From the NCBI RefSeq assembly GCF_000003815.2, contig NC_049981.1, positions 17,464,559 through 17,528,558 of the forward strand: 64,000 bases of DNA, written 5' to 3'. The position numbers and the translations under genes were made by a program. Below are positions 1 to 10,200 of this stretch, in pieces; position 1 is the stretch's first letter, and each line of letters opens with the position of its first letter. This DNA comes from Branchiostoma floridae. Taxonomy: Eukaryota > Chordata > Leptocardii > Amphioxiformes > Branchiostomatidae. The notes below the pieces were generated by a model. The model worked only from the letters and a program-made list of their open reading frames with translations. It was not told the origin of the DNA and made no database searches.

Positions 1-365
1 TCCACACTCAAACATACCTGTCACTGGTGCTGAACACCATCCACACGCAGTCAAGCATACCTGTCCCTGGCATCGAAAACCATCCACACGCAGATATACC
101 TTTCCCTAGCGCTGAACACCATCCATGCACAGTCAAGCGCACTTGTCTCTGGTACTGAAAACCATCCATACACAGACATACACATCCCTGGTGCTGAACA
201 CCATACACATAAATGTCCGTGCTGAGCGTCATCCATCCACACTCAAACATACCTGTCCCTGGTGCTGAACACCATCCACGCACAATCATACCTGTCCTTG
301 GTGCTGAATATCATCCATACACAGTCAAACAGATCGGTCCCTCGTGCTTAACACCATCCACATAC
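1..365. repeat. 43-bp minisatellite, about 8 units
   Basis: A tandem array of a roughly 43-bp unit, each containing a variant of CTGTCCCTGGTGCTGAACAC followed by a CATCCACACGCAGTCAA-like stretch. Units differ by several substitutions, so the array is old. Small open frames cross it on both strands but only reflect the repeat. The same unit reappears at 3325-3520. The array probably continues left of the window. Confidence 0.85.
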
Positions 366-825
366 AAACATTTTATATTATTAAATATAGAGATGCAAAC
401 ATTTTACAAGCATTTTGCGCACCTCTTTTGCATAATGATATAATTTGTTTGTTGGTAACATTATGTCTTTTTTCGAAAAAGTACTTCAAACAAATTGTAC
501 AATGGAAATAAGCTACAGATCAACCGTAGTTTGTACCGATTATTGTACGCACTATAAAGCTGCGATGATTTTTCCCATGTTTCATGCTCAATAAAACAAA
601 AACAATAGCCACAAAAGGCCGTTGTCTATCCCTCACCCTTTCACATGAAAAATTCACAAGTCAACATATAATTAGTCTGGGCGTCACGTTATACATCCGT
701 CGGTTGTTTTTATTACCTGGATGATACCCTTTCTCCATGTGACACCGACTATTCATGACGGAAATTTCAACGGACTAATCAAGCCCCTGCTAGTACCCCG
801 CAGGTATCCGCTTCCTTACGGGTAA
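366..825. other. Spacer with no recognisable gene
   Basis: AT-rich sequence between the minisatellite and the first SINE. I see no exon with splice sites, no RNA gene and no clear repeat. Confidence 0.5.
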
Positions 826-1016
826 GATGTTAAGAGGCGTCGCGTGTGGCGTAACTAGTAGAGTGTTCGGCTCGGAATCTAGAGGTTCCGAGTTCGATAC
901 CCGCCGTGCCCCCGACGTTGTGCTCTTGGGAGAGGCACTTTACACGACCTTCCTCACTTCACCCAGGTGTAAAAATGGGTACCTGACTTCGGTCGGGGAA
1001 GTAAAAGAAAGGTCTA
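826..1016 (+). mobile_element. tRNA-derived SINE, copy A
   Basis: The head carries a box A-like stretch (TGGCGTAACTAGTAGAGTG) and a box B-like stretch (GAGTTCGATACC), the internal RNA polymerase III promoter of a tRNA. The body has GGCACTTTACACGACCTTCC and CACCCAGGTGTAAAAATGGG. Three other copies (12712-12890, 40975-41145, 49190-49375, all reversed) share this body. It resembles SINEs with a conserved central domain known from marine invertebrates; the exact family name is uncertain. Confidence 0.8.
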
Positions 1017-3324
1017 CCTTTACCTTCTGTCTATACTGTGTATGTGGCTATTTTAATATAAGTTATTAAAAATTTGAGTGAGGTGCCACATTGTCCTCGT
1101 CTGTCTAAAAGCAAATAGACAAAAACGGTTAAGAGGAACATTTTTTCTCATTATGTATTTTATCAATCAAAAAGTTCAGATTTACCATATATCCAGATTA
1201 GGTTTGTCTGCGATGGTTATTTTTCCCACAGGAGCGGTTTAAAGTCATGTCAAAAACACTGTGCTTTGAAGCTGTCAAGCCTAGATGCATATTGGAACTA
1301 CGTCATAATGGAGAAACATTAAAAAAACCTGCTTTTTCCTGACATCGCTTTTAAACAATTAAAATGGGGTGCAAAGTCTGCCCATGAACTTGTCCGGGAA
1401 AGTATGCGCACTCTCCGTCGTTTCAATGCTGCACATCGGCAGAAAACCGTCTTAGAAAGTTGACATCGCGGACGTCACGGTGTGACGTCAGCGGTTGCTC
1501 AAGGAAAACAGCAGGGGGTCGTATTTTAAGTTCGTCGCTTGTAAGTAAAATGAAGAATGTGCCAGATTTTGACATGGAGCGGTAGACCACATCTCACACT
1601 TTCAGAATCAAACGCGTCCGACACCAAACTCTTAACTACTTCCTCGTGAACGGCCCCTTAAAAAGCACAATGCTCCCCAAATGTATGCAAGAATACATTC
1701 TTACCGGCCAGTGCAAAGCACAGACTAGATCTTATGGTCGGCGCTATAGAAGCGGGCAGTTTGAACAAGCGCGGCAGAGAATTGTAGTGCTTTTAGTAGG
1801 CTATTACTACATACCACCGAAGGAAAAAAAGATCGCCGCGTTAAGGAGCTATGAACCGAAAGTCAGTAAACCCAGTTTCACCTTAAGTTAGGGCTTAAAG
1901 CACCAAGATTTCAGCCTTAATGCCCAAATAAGTCATACTAATGCACGGCATCGCGAACATATACGATAGGTGAACGACAGAGGTCGGCTCCACCAGATGA
2001 CATAGAGAATGAAATGATTTTGGAAAATTCTGCCCGCCAGAAACTATTAAAATTGCCCGTAATGCGGTTCTAAGGTGGGGGAGGGGGTGGGAAAGGGGGA
2101 GCGGGCGCCAAGGGCCTGTACATGAATATGCTGACTTTTTAACAAGAAAAATGCAAAACGGTGTTTGTTTTACGCAATATCACGACATCTGATGGAAACA
2201 TTAAAATGCGTCGAAATTACGTCATTTATGACGTCATATAAGGTACAAGCGCCGTCCTTTTAAGGGGGCACACTTTTCTCAGGGATTCTTAGGTTAGGGT
2301 CACACAAACACACAGACGCAGACACAGACACAGACACACACACACAGACACACACACACACACACACACACACATGCACCACACACACACGCGCGCTCGC
2401 GCTCATGTTAACACACACAAAGGTGAACATAACAGGTCTGTTTATAATTTCAAAACACCCCGAAGGCTTCCGATTCCCTCCTTCCTGCCAGACTTTCCTT
2501 TAATTTGACGGCAGGAAAGTTTCATCAGCCACCTCTGTATGATCGTCTGACATGTACAAAGCTTACTTGTTGTGATTGTCTGTACTTTGTCATCCTCAGA
2601 GTAAACCCTTACTTACCTGTCTCAATATCCAAAGAATAGGGTTTGTTGCCAACACGTTTATGTTGTCGTCATATTGACAATGCAAATGTTTATTCCTCGA
2701 GCAGATGTTATGGTCTGGAGGCTGGTGGCAGACATTTCTTCCTTCAACGATCGTCACCTCTGCTTAGAAAAAAACAACAAACGCTATGGAAACTTACAAT
2801 TGTTAATGTGTATTAATGTGAAGCTGTTGATGTATGGATGTTCTTGTAAACAAGTACATATCCATTGCACTGTATGATCCATATGATGTTGCTTAGACCA
2901 CGCGGATTTAATTTAAATCTTCTGGAGACCACGCGCGGACGACAAAATTAAAAATCCATGTACATTTCAAACAAACTCGAACGTAGGCATTTTCGTTATT
3001 ATGTATACGATATATATCGTGTATCGCCCACAAAACCCGTTCACTTGAACCGTAAATGTTATCAGGCACAGTGCCCAAAATATAGGACTCGAGATAAATA
3101 TATAGCCCAACAAAATATCACAATCTAACTTTTCTCGTTATGGCTACAGTACATATGTCTATTCAATTTTGTCAGGAAACATTATTTTTGTCTCTCATGA
3201 GCAACGCAGACGCGATGGTCTATACCTATACATCACACTTACTGCTCACTCTCACTGCACACCACCAACTCTCACTGTCCCTGTTCATCATTTGCAACCG
3301 AGAATACCCGTCCTTTGTGCCAGT
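1017..3324. other. Spacer; CA microsatellite at 2301-2397
   Basis: Contains a CA/CAGA microsatellite at 2301-2397 and no exon I can support. The open frame at 1646-1891 (81 codons) has no recognisable domain or splice context. Confidence 0.5.
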
Positions 3325-3520
3325 TTCCATTCACATCCAGACACACCTGCACTTTGCGCTGAACACTATCTATCTGTAAAGACACCTGTCCTTGGTGTTG
3401 AACACCATCCAAACACAAATTCATCCCATGTGCTGAACACCGTTCAACACGCATGTAGAGCATCACAAAAAATTGCCCATGTTGTTGATATCCATACACA
3501 GATAGGTATACACACTAGTG
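3325..3520. repeat. Second block of the 43-bp minisatellite family
   Basis: Four or five degenerate units of the array found at 1-365, with the shared core GCTGAACACCATCC or close variants. The block ends about 20 bp before the start codon of the lectin gene, so it probably lies in that gene's promoter or 5' untranslated region. Confidence 0.7.
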
Positions 3521-3539
3521 TCTCTTAAACATCCCTCTT

Positions 3540-5882
3540 ATGATCAAACCTCTAGCTAAAGACCCTACTCGTGATTCTACCGATCCTGAGGACGCTGCCG
3601 AAGACACTGCGAGCACCAGGCCCCGGCAGGTTGCCCGGATCCTGGCAGCAGTCGGTCTGTGCGGTCTCGTCGGTCTCACGATCGTCGTGCTGGCTCTGTG
3701 GTACCGGGGCTCCGTCAACACCGAGCCTATACTTGTCTCCATCAACAACAAAGTAAGATGACATCCATTCACAATTCCATGATGAGACCAGCCTTTATTT
3801 GTAATTGCTGACTTCCCAGTTGCTGGCCACCAGAGCACAGTTTTGTTTTTCTAGTCTCGTAAATTGACTGAATGACAGAGAATTAGCTAGTTCAACCTGA
3901 GCACAATTTTCCATTTTGAAGAAAAAAAGACATTCAAACAGAAGTTGTTAAGGATATAGATTAAAAGGGAATGATAGTATAATGACATATGAATTATTGC
4001 GAAATATCTGTTGATCTACATGTATGTATTTTATCTACAATTATTAAACTAAATGTAAAAATAAGGGGCAAAATGCAGATTGTAGCAAGCCAACAGAACA
4101 CAACAGTGTCAGTGATATCCTGTTACTGTTTTACATATAACTGTTACGTTCCAGTTGGCGGCAAACGGCAGGGCCCTGCAAGACGTCATTTTCACTCTGA
4201 TGACTTCTTCGAAGGTGCGGGAAAGCGAGGCTGATTGGCAGAAGGTTAGACATTCATGTGATTTAAAACCCTGCATAGGTCTCCCCTTTTTAAGCAAGCT
4301 TTTAGTCAAATCATATACATTTTCACTAAAATGACATGAACGAACTGCCACGTCTAACTTTTGCACATCTAGCTGCATGCAATGTTGGAAACCATCTAAT
4401 GAGGATGCGCCCACTGTACGTAGTGAATGAGTACGATAGTTCTAGGATAAGACGAATTCTTGTATCCCAATCCTGGATTTGAAACTCTGGCACAGCTAAA
4501 TTGTTCTTCTCTGAGCTGGTATTTGGTATTTCGTGCGTGAAATCGTTCATATGTTCATAACACTAGCTATATCCTTTTAAAATGCCCACAATTGTATGTT
4601 ACAGAGTGCTACAAGAGGCCCCAATACGAATGACACAATTCCAAATGTTACATCTGTTGACTACATGCGCCTTGGCGTCGAAATGATGACTAGCAGGATT
4701 GCAGACAACATCACCATCCGAAAGCTGGAAGGTTTCACTTACAAACCATCAGCGCTGTCTGACTTTGCGCCACCAGTCAGCGCTGAAGGTTAATATTACA
4801 ATACTATTATTCTCTAGAGTAGAAGTAGAATATAATGTGTTTCTTCAAATAACACGTTTTGCCGTTGAGTGTGGTGTTGCGTTGCGTTGTTTTGACACCA
4901 CACCACACCACACCACGCTACACTATTTTCATCATCCATACAGATTATGTGTATGAATCGTTAGTTTTGAGTCTTCTGTATTGCAGCACTCCCAAAGAAG
5001 GTTCAAGTCTGCGAATGGGACGTCTTGAAGCTCGGGTGTGGTGATGGGAAGCGGATCGACATCCTCTCAGCCTTGTACGGCCGGACCAACATCCATGTCT
5101 GCCCCGGTGGTAGTGTCCTTACCCTCTCCTGTCGCAGCCCCATCAGCCTGCGCGAAGTCCGCAACCTCTGCCAGGGGACCAGGTCCTGCTTGGTACATGC
5201 CTCTAACAACGTGTTCGGGGACCCCTGTGTGGCAACGTACAAGTACCTGGAAGTCTGGTACGCCTGCACTGGTAATTATTGTCTTTTTGTCACCTTGTAG
5301 TGCCTAGTGGTACAGGCTTCTTTACTGTTTCTGTAGTAGGGTATATGTTTCCAGGAAAAGGTTGCATCCCTTGTGACACCCCTTAGGAGCACCAACCGAG
5401 ATGCCCTTCTCAGGATTTGAACCGGGACGTCACAGTCACCAAATTATTGCAACCAGGAATTCAACTCATTGCCTGCTAATAGTTGGGCTACATCCATACT
5501 CAGACTGAGGTTAAATAAAAGACTTGCTAGTTACTATATATGTCACAGCTTGTTGTGTTTCCCTTTTATAGGAGGTTCAGAGCACCCAAGCCCTGAAGGC
5601 TGTCCTAGCTGGACCCGCTGGTACGACCGCGACGACCCGTCAGGAACCGGCGACTATGAAATCCTCTCCCGCCTCCGGATGGAGCACCCCGGGGAGGTCT
5701 GCCCCGCACCCTCGACCATGGAGGCCCGGGCATGCGTCAAGGGCTCCAACGTGCCCGCCTCGCAGACCGGGGATCACCTCTTCCTCTTCAACACCCAGCT
5801 GGGCTTGGGGTGCAGGGATGAGGACCAGGAGGGACATCGCCAGTGTGAGGACTACGAAGTGCGCTTCTGCTGTCCTCAGTGA
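3540..5882 (+). CDS. Type II membrane protein with SUEL lectin and WxxW domains
   Basis: Five exons: 3540-3752, 4155-4214, 4605-4788, 4987-5271 and 5572-5882, all with GT-AG introns and matching phases, giving 350 residues. Exon 1 encodes a short charged cytoplasmic tail and one hydrophobic segment (about residues 31-53, ending VVLALWY), with no separate signal peptide, which implies type II topology. A linker with N-glycosylation sequons follows. Exon 4 encodes a SUEL/galactose-binding lectin domain (CEWDVLKLGC, then GDPC and KYLEVWYAC near its end), a family that binds D-galactose or L-rhamnose. Exon 5 encodes a WxxW domain as in MUC2 and CILP: WTRWYDRDDPSGTGDYE, an EARAC segment, and CEDYEVRFCC just before the stop. 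An in-frame stop upstream supports the first ATG, but its context is weak, so a 5' non-coding exon is possible. An AATAAA signal lies at 6625. Likely a surface glycan-binding protein; ligand unknown. Confidence 0.85.
5323..5500 (-). repeat. Possible degraded tRNA-derived SINE
   Basis: Intron 4 of the lectin gene contains GGATTTGAACCGGGA, the reverse complement of a box B-like tRNA segment, in a stretch that looks like other reversed SINE heads. The body domain is not clear, so the assignment is weak. Confidence 0.35.
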
Positions 5883-6640
5883 TATTATGGAGTCAAACCT
5901 GTAGTAGTGATCACCTCTTATAACGTCCTCTTGCCCATTGATATACAGTCAGACATGTACAATTAACCGCCTTTAGATGAGGCCCAACTGGCCATTTCTG
6001 TCAGCTAAGATGCAAAGGTTTAGGCAACGACGTTTGTGAATAATATTTCTTAAATGCCGTATCATCTTAATAATCTGTGTTTATCCATATAGAATTGAAA
6101 TTTTGTTTTACAAAATAACACATTTTCAAACGATGTCAAAGGGGACTCGAGTTTATTCTATATACATGGTCTACATTTGAGCGAATTTAATATTAACCAG
6201 CACGCTTATACAACATGGTGCCCAGACCAATATGATAGATGTGTATGATTTATTCACTGCAAATGGTTATATGTACTCACTCATAAGTCACAAGGACACA
6301 CACGCGCACACATTCATGACTATTCATCTTCTATATATGTTCTATTGAGTGTTCTATTTTATCCATTCTGACAGGTTTCCAGTTCATGACCACAAGGGAC
6401 AAAAGGATATTGGTTAATTATAATATAATATTCACAGACATATCAATGGCAGTATTTCTGTGCGGGTCTTTACTGCATGTTGCGTAAACGTCAAACAATC
6501 AAAATATCAATACAGGTTGTTTTTTTCACTAGAAACGTTTTCATGTATTATGTGTGACGTGGATGGTCTACGCAAGCTGGACTTGTATCGGCCACAGTAG
6601 CGACTATTCGATGTTGAGTTGCGAAATAAAAACTGAGCTA
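5883..6640 (+). other. Probable 3' untranslated region of the lectin gene
   Basis: No coding exon is visible after the stop at 5880-5882. The first AATAAA seen on this strand is at 6625-6630, which would give a 3' UTR of about 750 bases. Confidence 0.4.
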
Positions 6641-8470
6641 TAAATTTCTGCTTACTTGATGTGTCCATATTACAAGCACAATAATTGTGTTAGTATTCGG
6701 ATGAGGCGACCTGTGTGCCAACGTTGCTTCAACACCACAGGCCGTGCATGTCGAATGTCGACCTTGCTTTTCCCACGACGCAGTCACAGTTAGAAGTTTC
6801 TTAACTCAGTGGGAATATTCAGCTTGGCTTCCAACCAAAGGTTTTGCTTCATAAAAACTCCCTCAGCTCAATCATGTTTTGTATGCTCCAGTGCCCCAAA
6901 TAAAAGAATAAGTTATTTATTACTCCGGAACCTTTGTTAAACAAACGGTAACGTCGCCCAACGTAAATACTTATACTAGTATGCACGATGTTAGTAGCGG
7001 GGAGGGGGTGTTGGCGATGTTAATGCCGTGTTCAGTGCCATGGGGCTCTTTTATGGCCTCCTTCCCTTCCATGCTGATACTTAATCAACTGTAGCGTGCG
7101 TGTGGTAATGCTAAAAATAATGAAACCTTAATTTCTTCCATGCTGATACTTTCTTAACTGATTTCGTGGTTATGCTCAAAATAATGAAAGCTTAATTTCT
7201 CACTGTTTGTCAAACGAGACCATATAGCTTTTATGATCAGGAGGGCAAATTTCGGTATTTCCGGACTTGCGCAGAATGCTTAGGTAGCCTTGGCCAAAGT
7301 GGCTGTAGAAATGTTTTTCTTGGGATATGTTTGGATTTTGGAGGTGTATATTATACGTAAGGGTTGTAGCTTCTATATTGTGTTGAAAAACAGATTTTTC
7401 GTGATATTTGTGGTTACAGTAGGCCTTAGAAGTTAGGTGTTATGGTGTTGTTTACAGGCAGTGAAAGGTCACCACCGATGTTTTGATGGCGTGTATAATT
7501 ATATATAATATAATTCCGCCGTAAATTTTTTCCTTTTTTTGTCGTCAAATTACTCTTCAGAGGCCGAACAACCATGTCAATGTGATTTTTTCATGTTCTA
7601 AAAGTCAGGTAGGTGATTTTTGACAGCCTCTTTCTCCAATAATTCCCATTGTTAAGAATATGCATAGTAAATAATGCAATGTTGCCAGGACGGCACGGGG
7701 CTTACAACTAGATGTAGTTTCGATGTATTCCGCTAAGAGCCGCTTCAACGCTTCAAGCTTGGAAGCCAAGTTGACAAGCTCATGTTTCTGTCAAAGGTGT
7801 CAAAGGACAAAGCAATTAAGCGCTTTCGTAAACATTAACGTATCATATCGTTAACATCTGAACCAACATGTTTGATAGTATAAGACTATAACTGATACCT
7901 ACAGATAGATATTTAGAATCAACATTGCACAGTTCTTGAAATGTTATAGATGCATTCTCTTACTACTACATGTAAATGCAAACAAAACTAAAAGTAGGGA
8001 AAATGGCAACACATTATGTTCCAAAATTGCACACACTAGTTTCCTGATAAGACCCAAAGCGCACACATATATGTCAGAAGGCCATTATATTATCACTTAT
8101 AACGCTAGTTCACCTTTATCCGCAGGGTAACCTATATCCGTTGTTTTTTTTTTATTTAGGGATCAGGTCGACCGACGACGGTTTCATACTGCATAATTTA
8201 AAAATATCACAATCTGAAACCACAGTCTCGCAACTTGACATCCCTAATATACCATGTTAAAAAACAAAGAACGGATAATGGTCACCTGCGGATAAAGGAG
8301 TTAACGGCCACATTCATCCTGTTGGTTGGCTATGGAACATCCTGTTGTGATTTGGTTTTGCAAGACATGTAAACAACTTTGGAAATCTGCAATGGAAGCC
8401 TTCAAGTGCAAGATAAAGCAAGGAAACGACACAGCCCCCCTGACCCCAGCAACTAAAGTAACCTTCTCCC
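6641..8470. other. Intergenic spacer, no gene seen
   Basis: AT-rich sequence. Two short similar segments near 7055-7195 both contain a variant of TTCCATGCTGATACTT followed by a short AATAATGAAA-containing stretch, so part of it is a local duplication. No exon or RNA gene can be supported. Confidence 0.5.
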
Positions 8471-8547
8471 CGAAACCCCCCTTGATGTGACACACTGACC
8501 TGTTTTTTCCGAAACCCCCTTGATGTGACACACTGACCTGTTTTTTC
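8471..8547. repeat. Two tandem copies of a 38-bp unit
   Basis: The unit runs from CGAAACCCCC through TTGATGTGACACACTGACC to a T-run, and occurs twice head to tail at 8471-8508 and 8509-8547 with almost no differences. It lies just upstream of the putative desaturase promoter. Confidence 0.85.
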
Positions 8548-8564
8548 TGGTTCGACGCAGGGTG

Positions 8565-8700
8565 ACGGTCACGTGAAGGTGGTCTTTAAGGTACGTTCGA
8601 TCTGATTGGCTGATGGTGAGTCAGGCAAGGCGGCCAGCACAAATTAAACTGCGCCACATCCGTACTCTCCGCTCTGCGGTTTTAAGAGCGTGTACGTAGT
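8565..8700 (+). promoter_or_regulatory. Candidate desaturase promoter (E-box plus inverted CCAAT)
   Basis: A palindromic E-box TCACGTGA lies at 8569-8576 and an inverted CCAAT box (GATTGGC) at 8604-8610, followed by GC-richer sequence. NF-Y and E-box/SREBP sites are typical of vertebrate SCD promoters. The first coding exon has an acceptor-like CCAG five bases before its ATG, so a 5' non-coding exon must lie upstream. The assignment is positional inference. Confidence 0.3.
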
Positions 8701-9621
8701 CTAATCATGTGCAAGCGACAAATGCTCATTAGTGATTTTTCCTGGAGATTAAGGGGACGCGTATAGCTAGTCAGAATCTGCTAAGCTGCGCATGTTTTGT
8801 ACCGAAGCTCCACAGACTTGAGCTTGCCCCCCCACTCAACGCTAAGGGATTTCTGAGGTAAGCCACCAACATTTGTAAATTGTATTACCGGGTTGGAACA
8901 ATTGAGGTATTGTTTTGGTGTTTGTCTCTGTATGTATGTATGAATGAATGAATGAACTTTATTGCGCATGTGTGTGTGTTCGTGCGTGCGAGTGTGTGTA
9001 TTCGACGGTCCATGTTTCCGTGTATTTGTAGTCACAACCGAAGAACTATAGGTTATGATGAAATCGAGAATTCATGTGCAAAGACAAAGGTTAAGGGTAA
9101 TTATGGATCCCCGGTGTTCCTTGTAAGGGACAAACAATAAAGTGCACTTTGTCAAACATATTGTTTAATCTAATTTCAAACACTAAGAAAACACAGTTTT
9201 AAGTTCGAATTCTTTCATTTAATTGCAAGTCTGCTTTTCTGATAACACACGTCATGACTAGTTACCCTTACTATCTGCAAGGAGGTTATATTCATCTGTC
9301 ATTCGCCTTGTCGTCTTTAAGTGGGAAATGGCGCAACCTATATACATATGTAGCGTGTGTGTGATCACGCTGAGATTTCGTCATCCCTCCAGCCCTGAGC
9401 TCATGAGGGGCACCACGCTGGTCTGACTCACCGCTATTGTATGGGCAGGAAACGGGCGAAAACATCACGTGCCAAAAGCAGAACTTAAAGTAGAGTTCCC
9501 AGAACTCATACCTTAGTGATGATGCCAATCATTATAACTGATGCATTGTTTCTCATTGATTGTACAAACGTGGTCCTCAGTTGCATAGATTATAGACAGT
9601 GATCATCAAAACCATTATAAC

Positions 9622-10047
9622 AAGAGTTCGTAGACCTCATATCTCCATGAAATAGTCTGATTATGCAAATTACTTCTACATTTACATAATCTATGCTTGG
9701 TTATGTTACACCTTTAAATAACTTATGCCGGTCCAAATGTTGATTGTCCAATAATATACCATTGAGAAGAATTACAGCACTTTTATATTAATTATGCAAA
9801 TTAGGGTCAAATTTATGACATCCAGTTCAAAAGATTAAAAAAAACGATTTTTTTGCTGCAGTACCAAGGTCACATACCAGGGGGCCCCAAATTGAGCTTG
9901 ACCTTTGTCTTCCTAACACCTACTTACATACCAAATATCATCGTAATCCATCCAGAGGTTCTTGAGTTGTGCTGACCACAAATATCCGGAAACACACACA
10001 CAGACACACCCAAAACTATATCTCTATTTTTCATGGAGATAATAATA
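9622..10047 (-). mobile_element. Non-autonomous repeat with TCCATGAA / TTCATGGA ends, copy 1
   Basis: One end reads GACCTCATATCTCCATGAA and the other TTTTTCATGGAGATAATA. Between them are TTATGCAAAT-type AT-rich segments, a short CA stretch, and a conserved GC-richer part (TACCAAGGTCACATACCAGG, CCAAATATCATCGTAATCC). The copy at 46935-48035 has the same features in the opposite orientation. There is no coding capacity. It lies just upstream of the first desaturase coding exon. Confidence 0.7.
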
Positions 10048-10200
10048 ATACTACCGCTAGGAGACTCGTAAGCTTATAATTTCTTCATTTTGCCTTGAGA
10101 AAACCTACCAACATACATTTTGTACCACATAATCCTTATGAAAATGTGTTTGGGGTACAAAAAAATGCTAAATGATGTACTCTTCTTCTTGCCAGGCACA

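Noticed and set aside
1-365. CRISPR-like array
   Set aside because: Units are contiguous and variable with no constant repeat and unique spacer pattern, and the window is animal nuclear DNA.
840-915. Functional tRNA gene
   Set aside because: Box A and box B are present, but the arms do not form a clean cloverleaf and the segment continues into a body shared with three other copies, so it is a SINE head.
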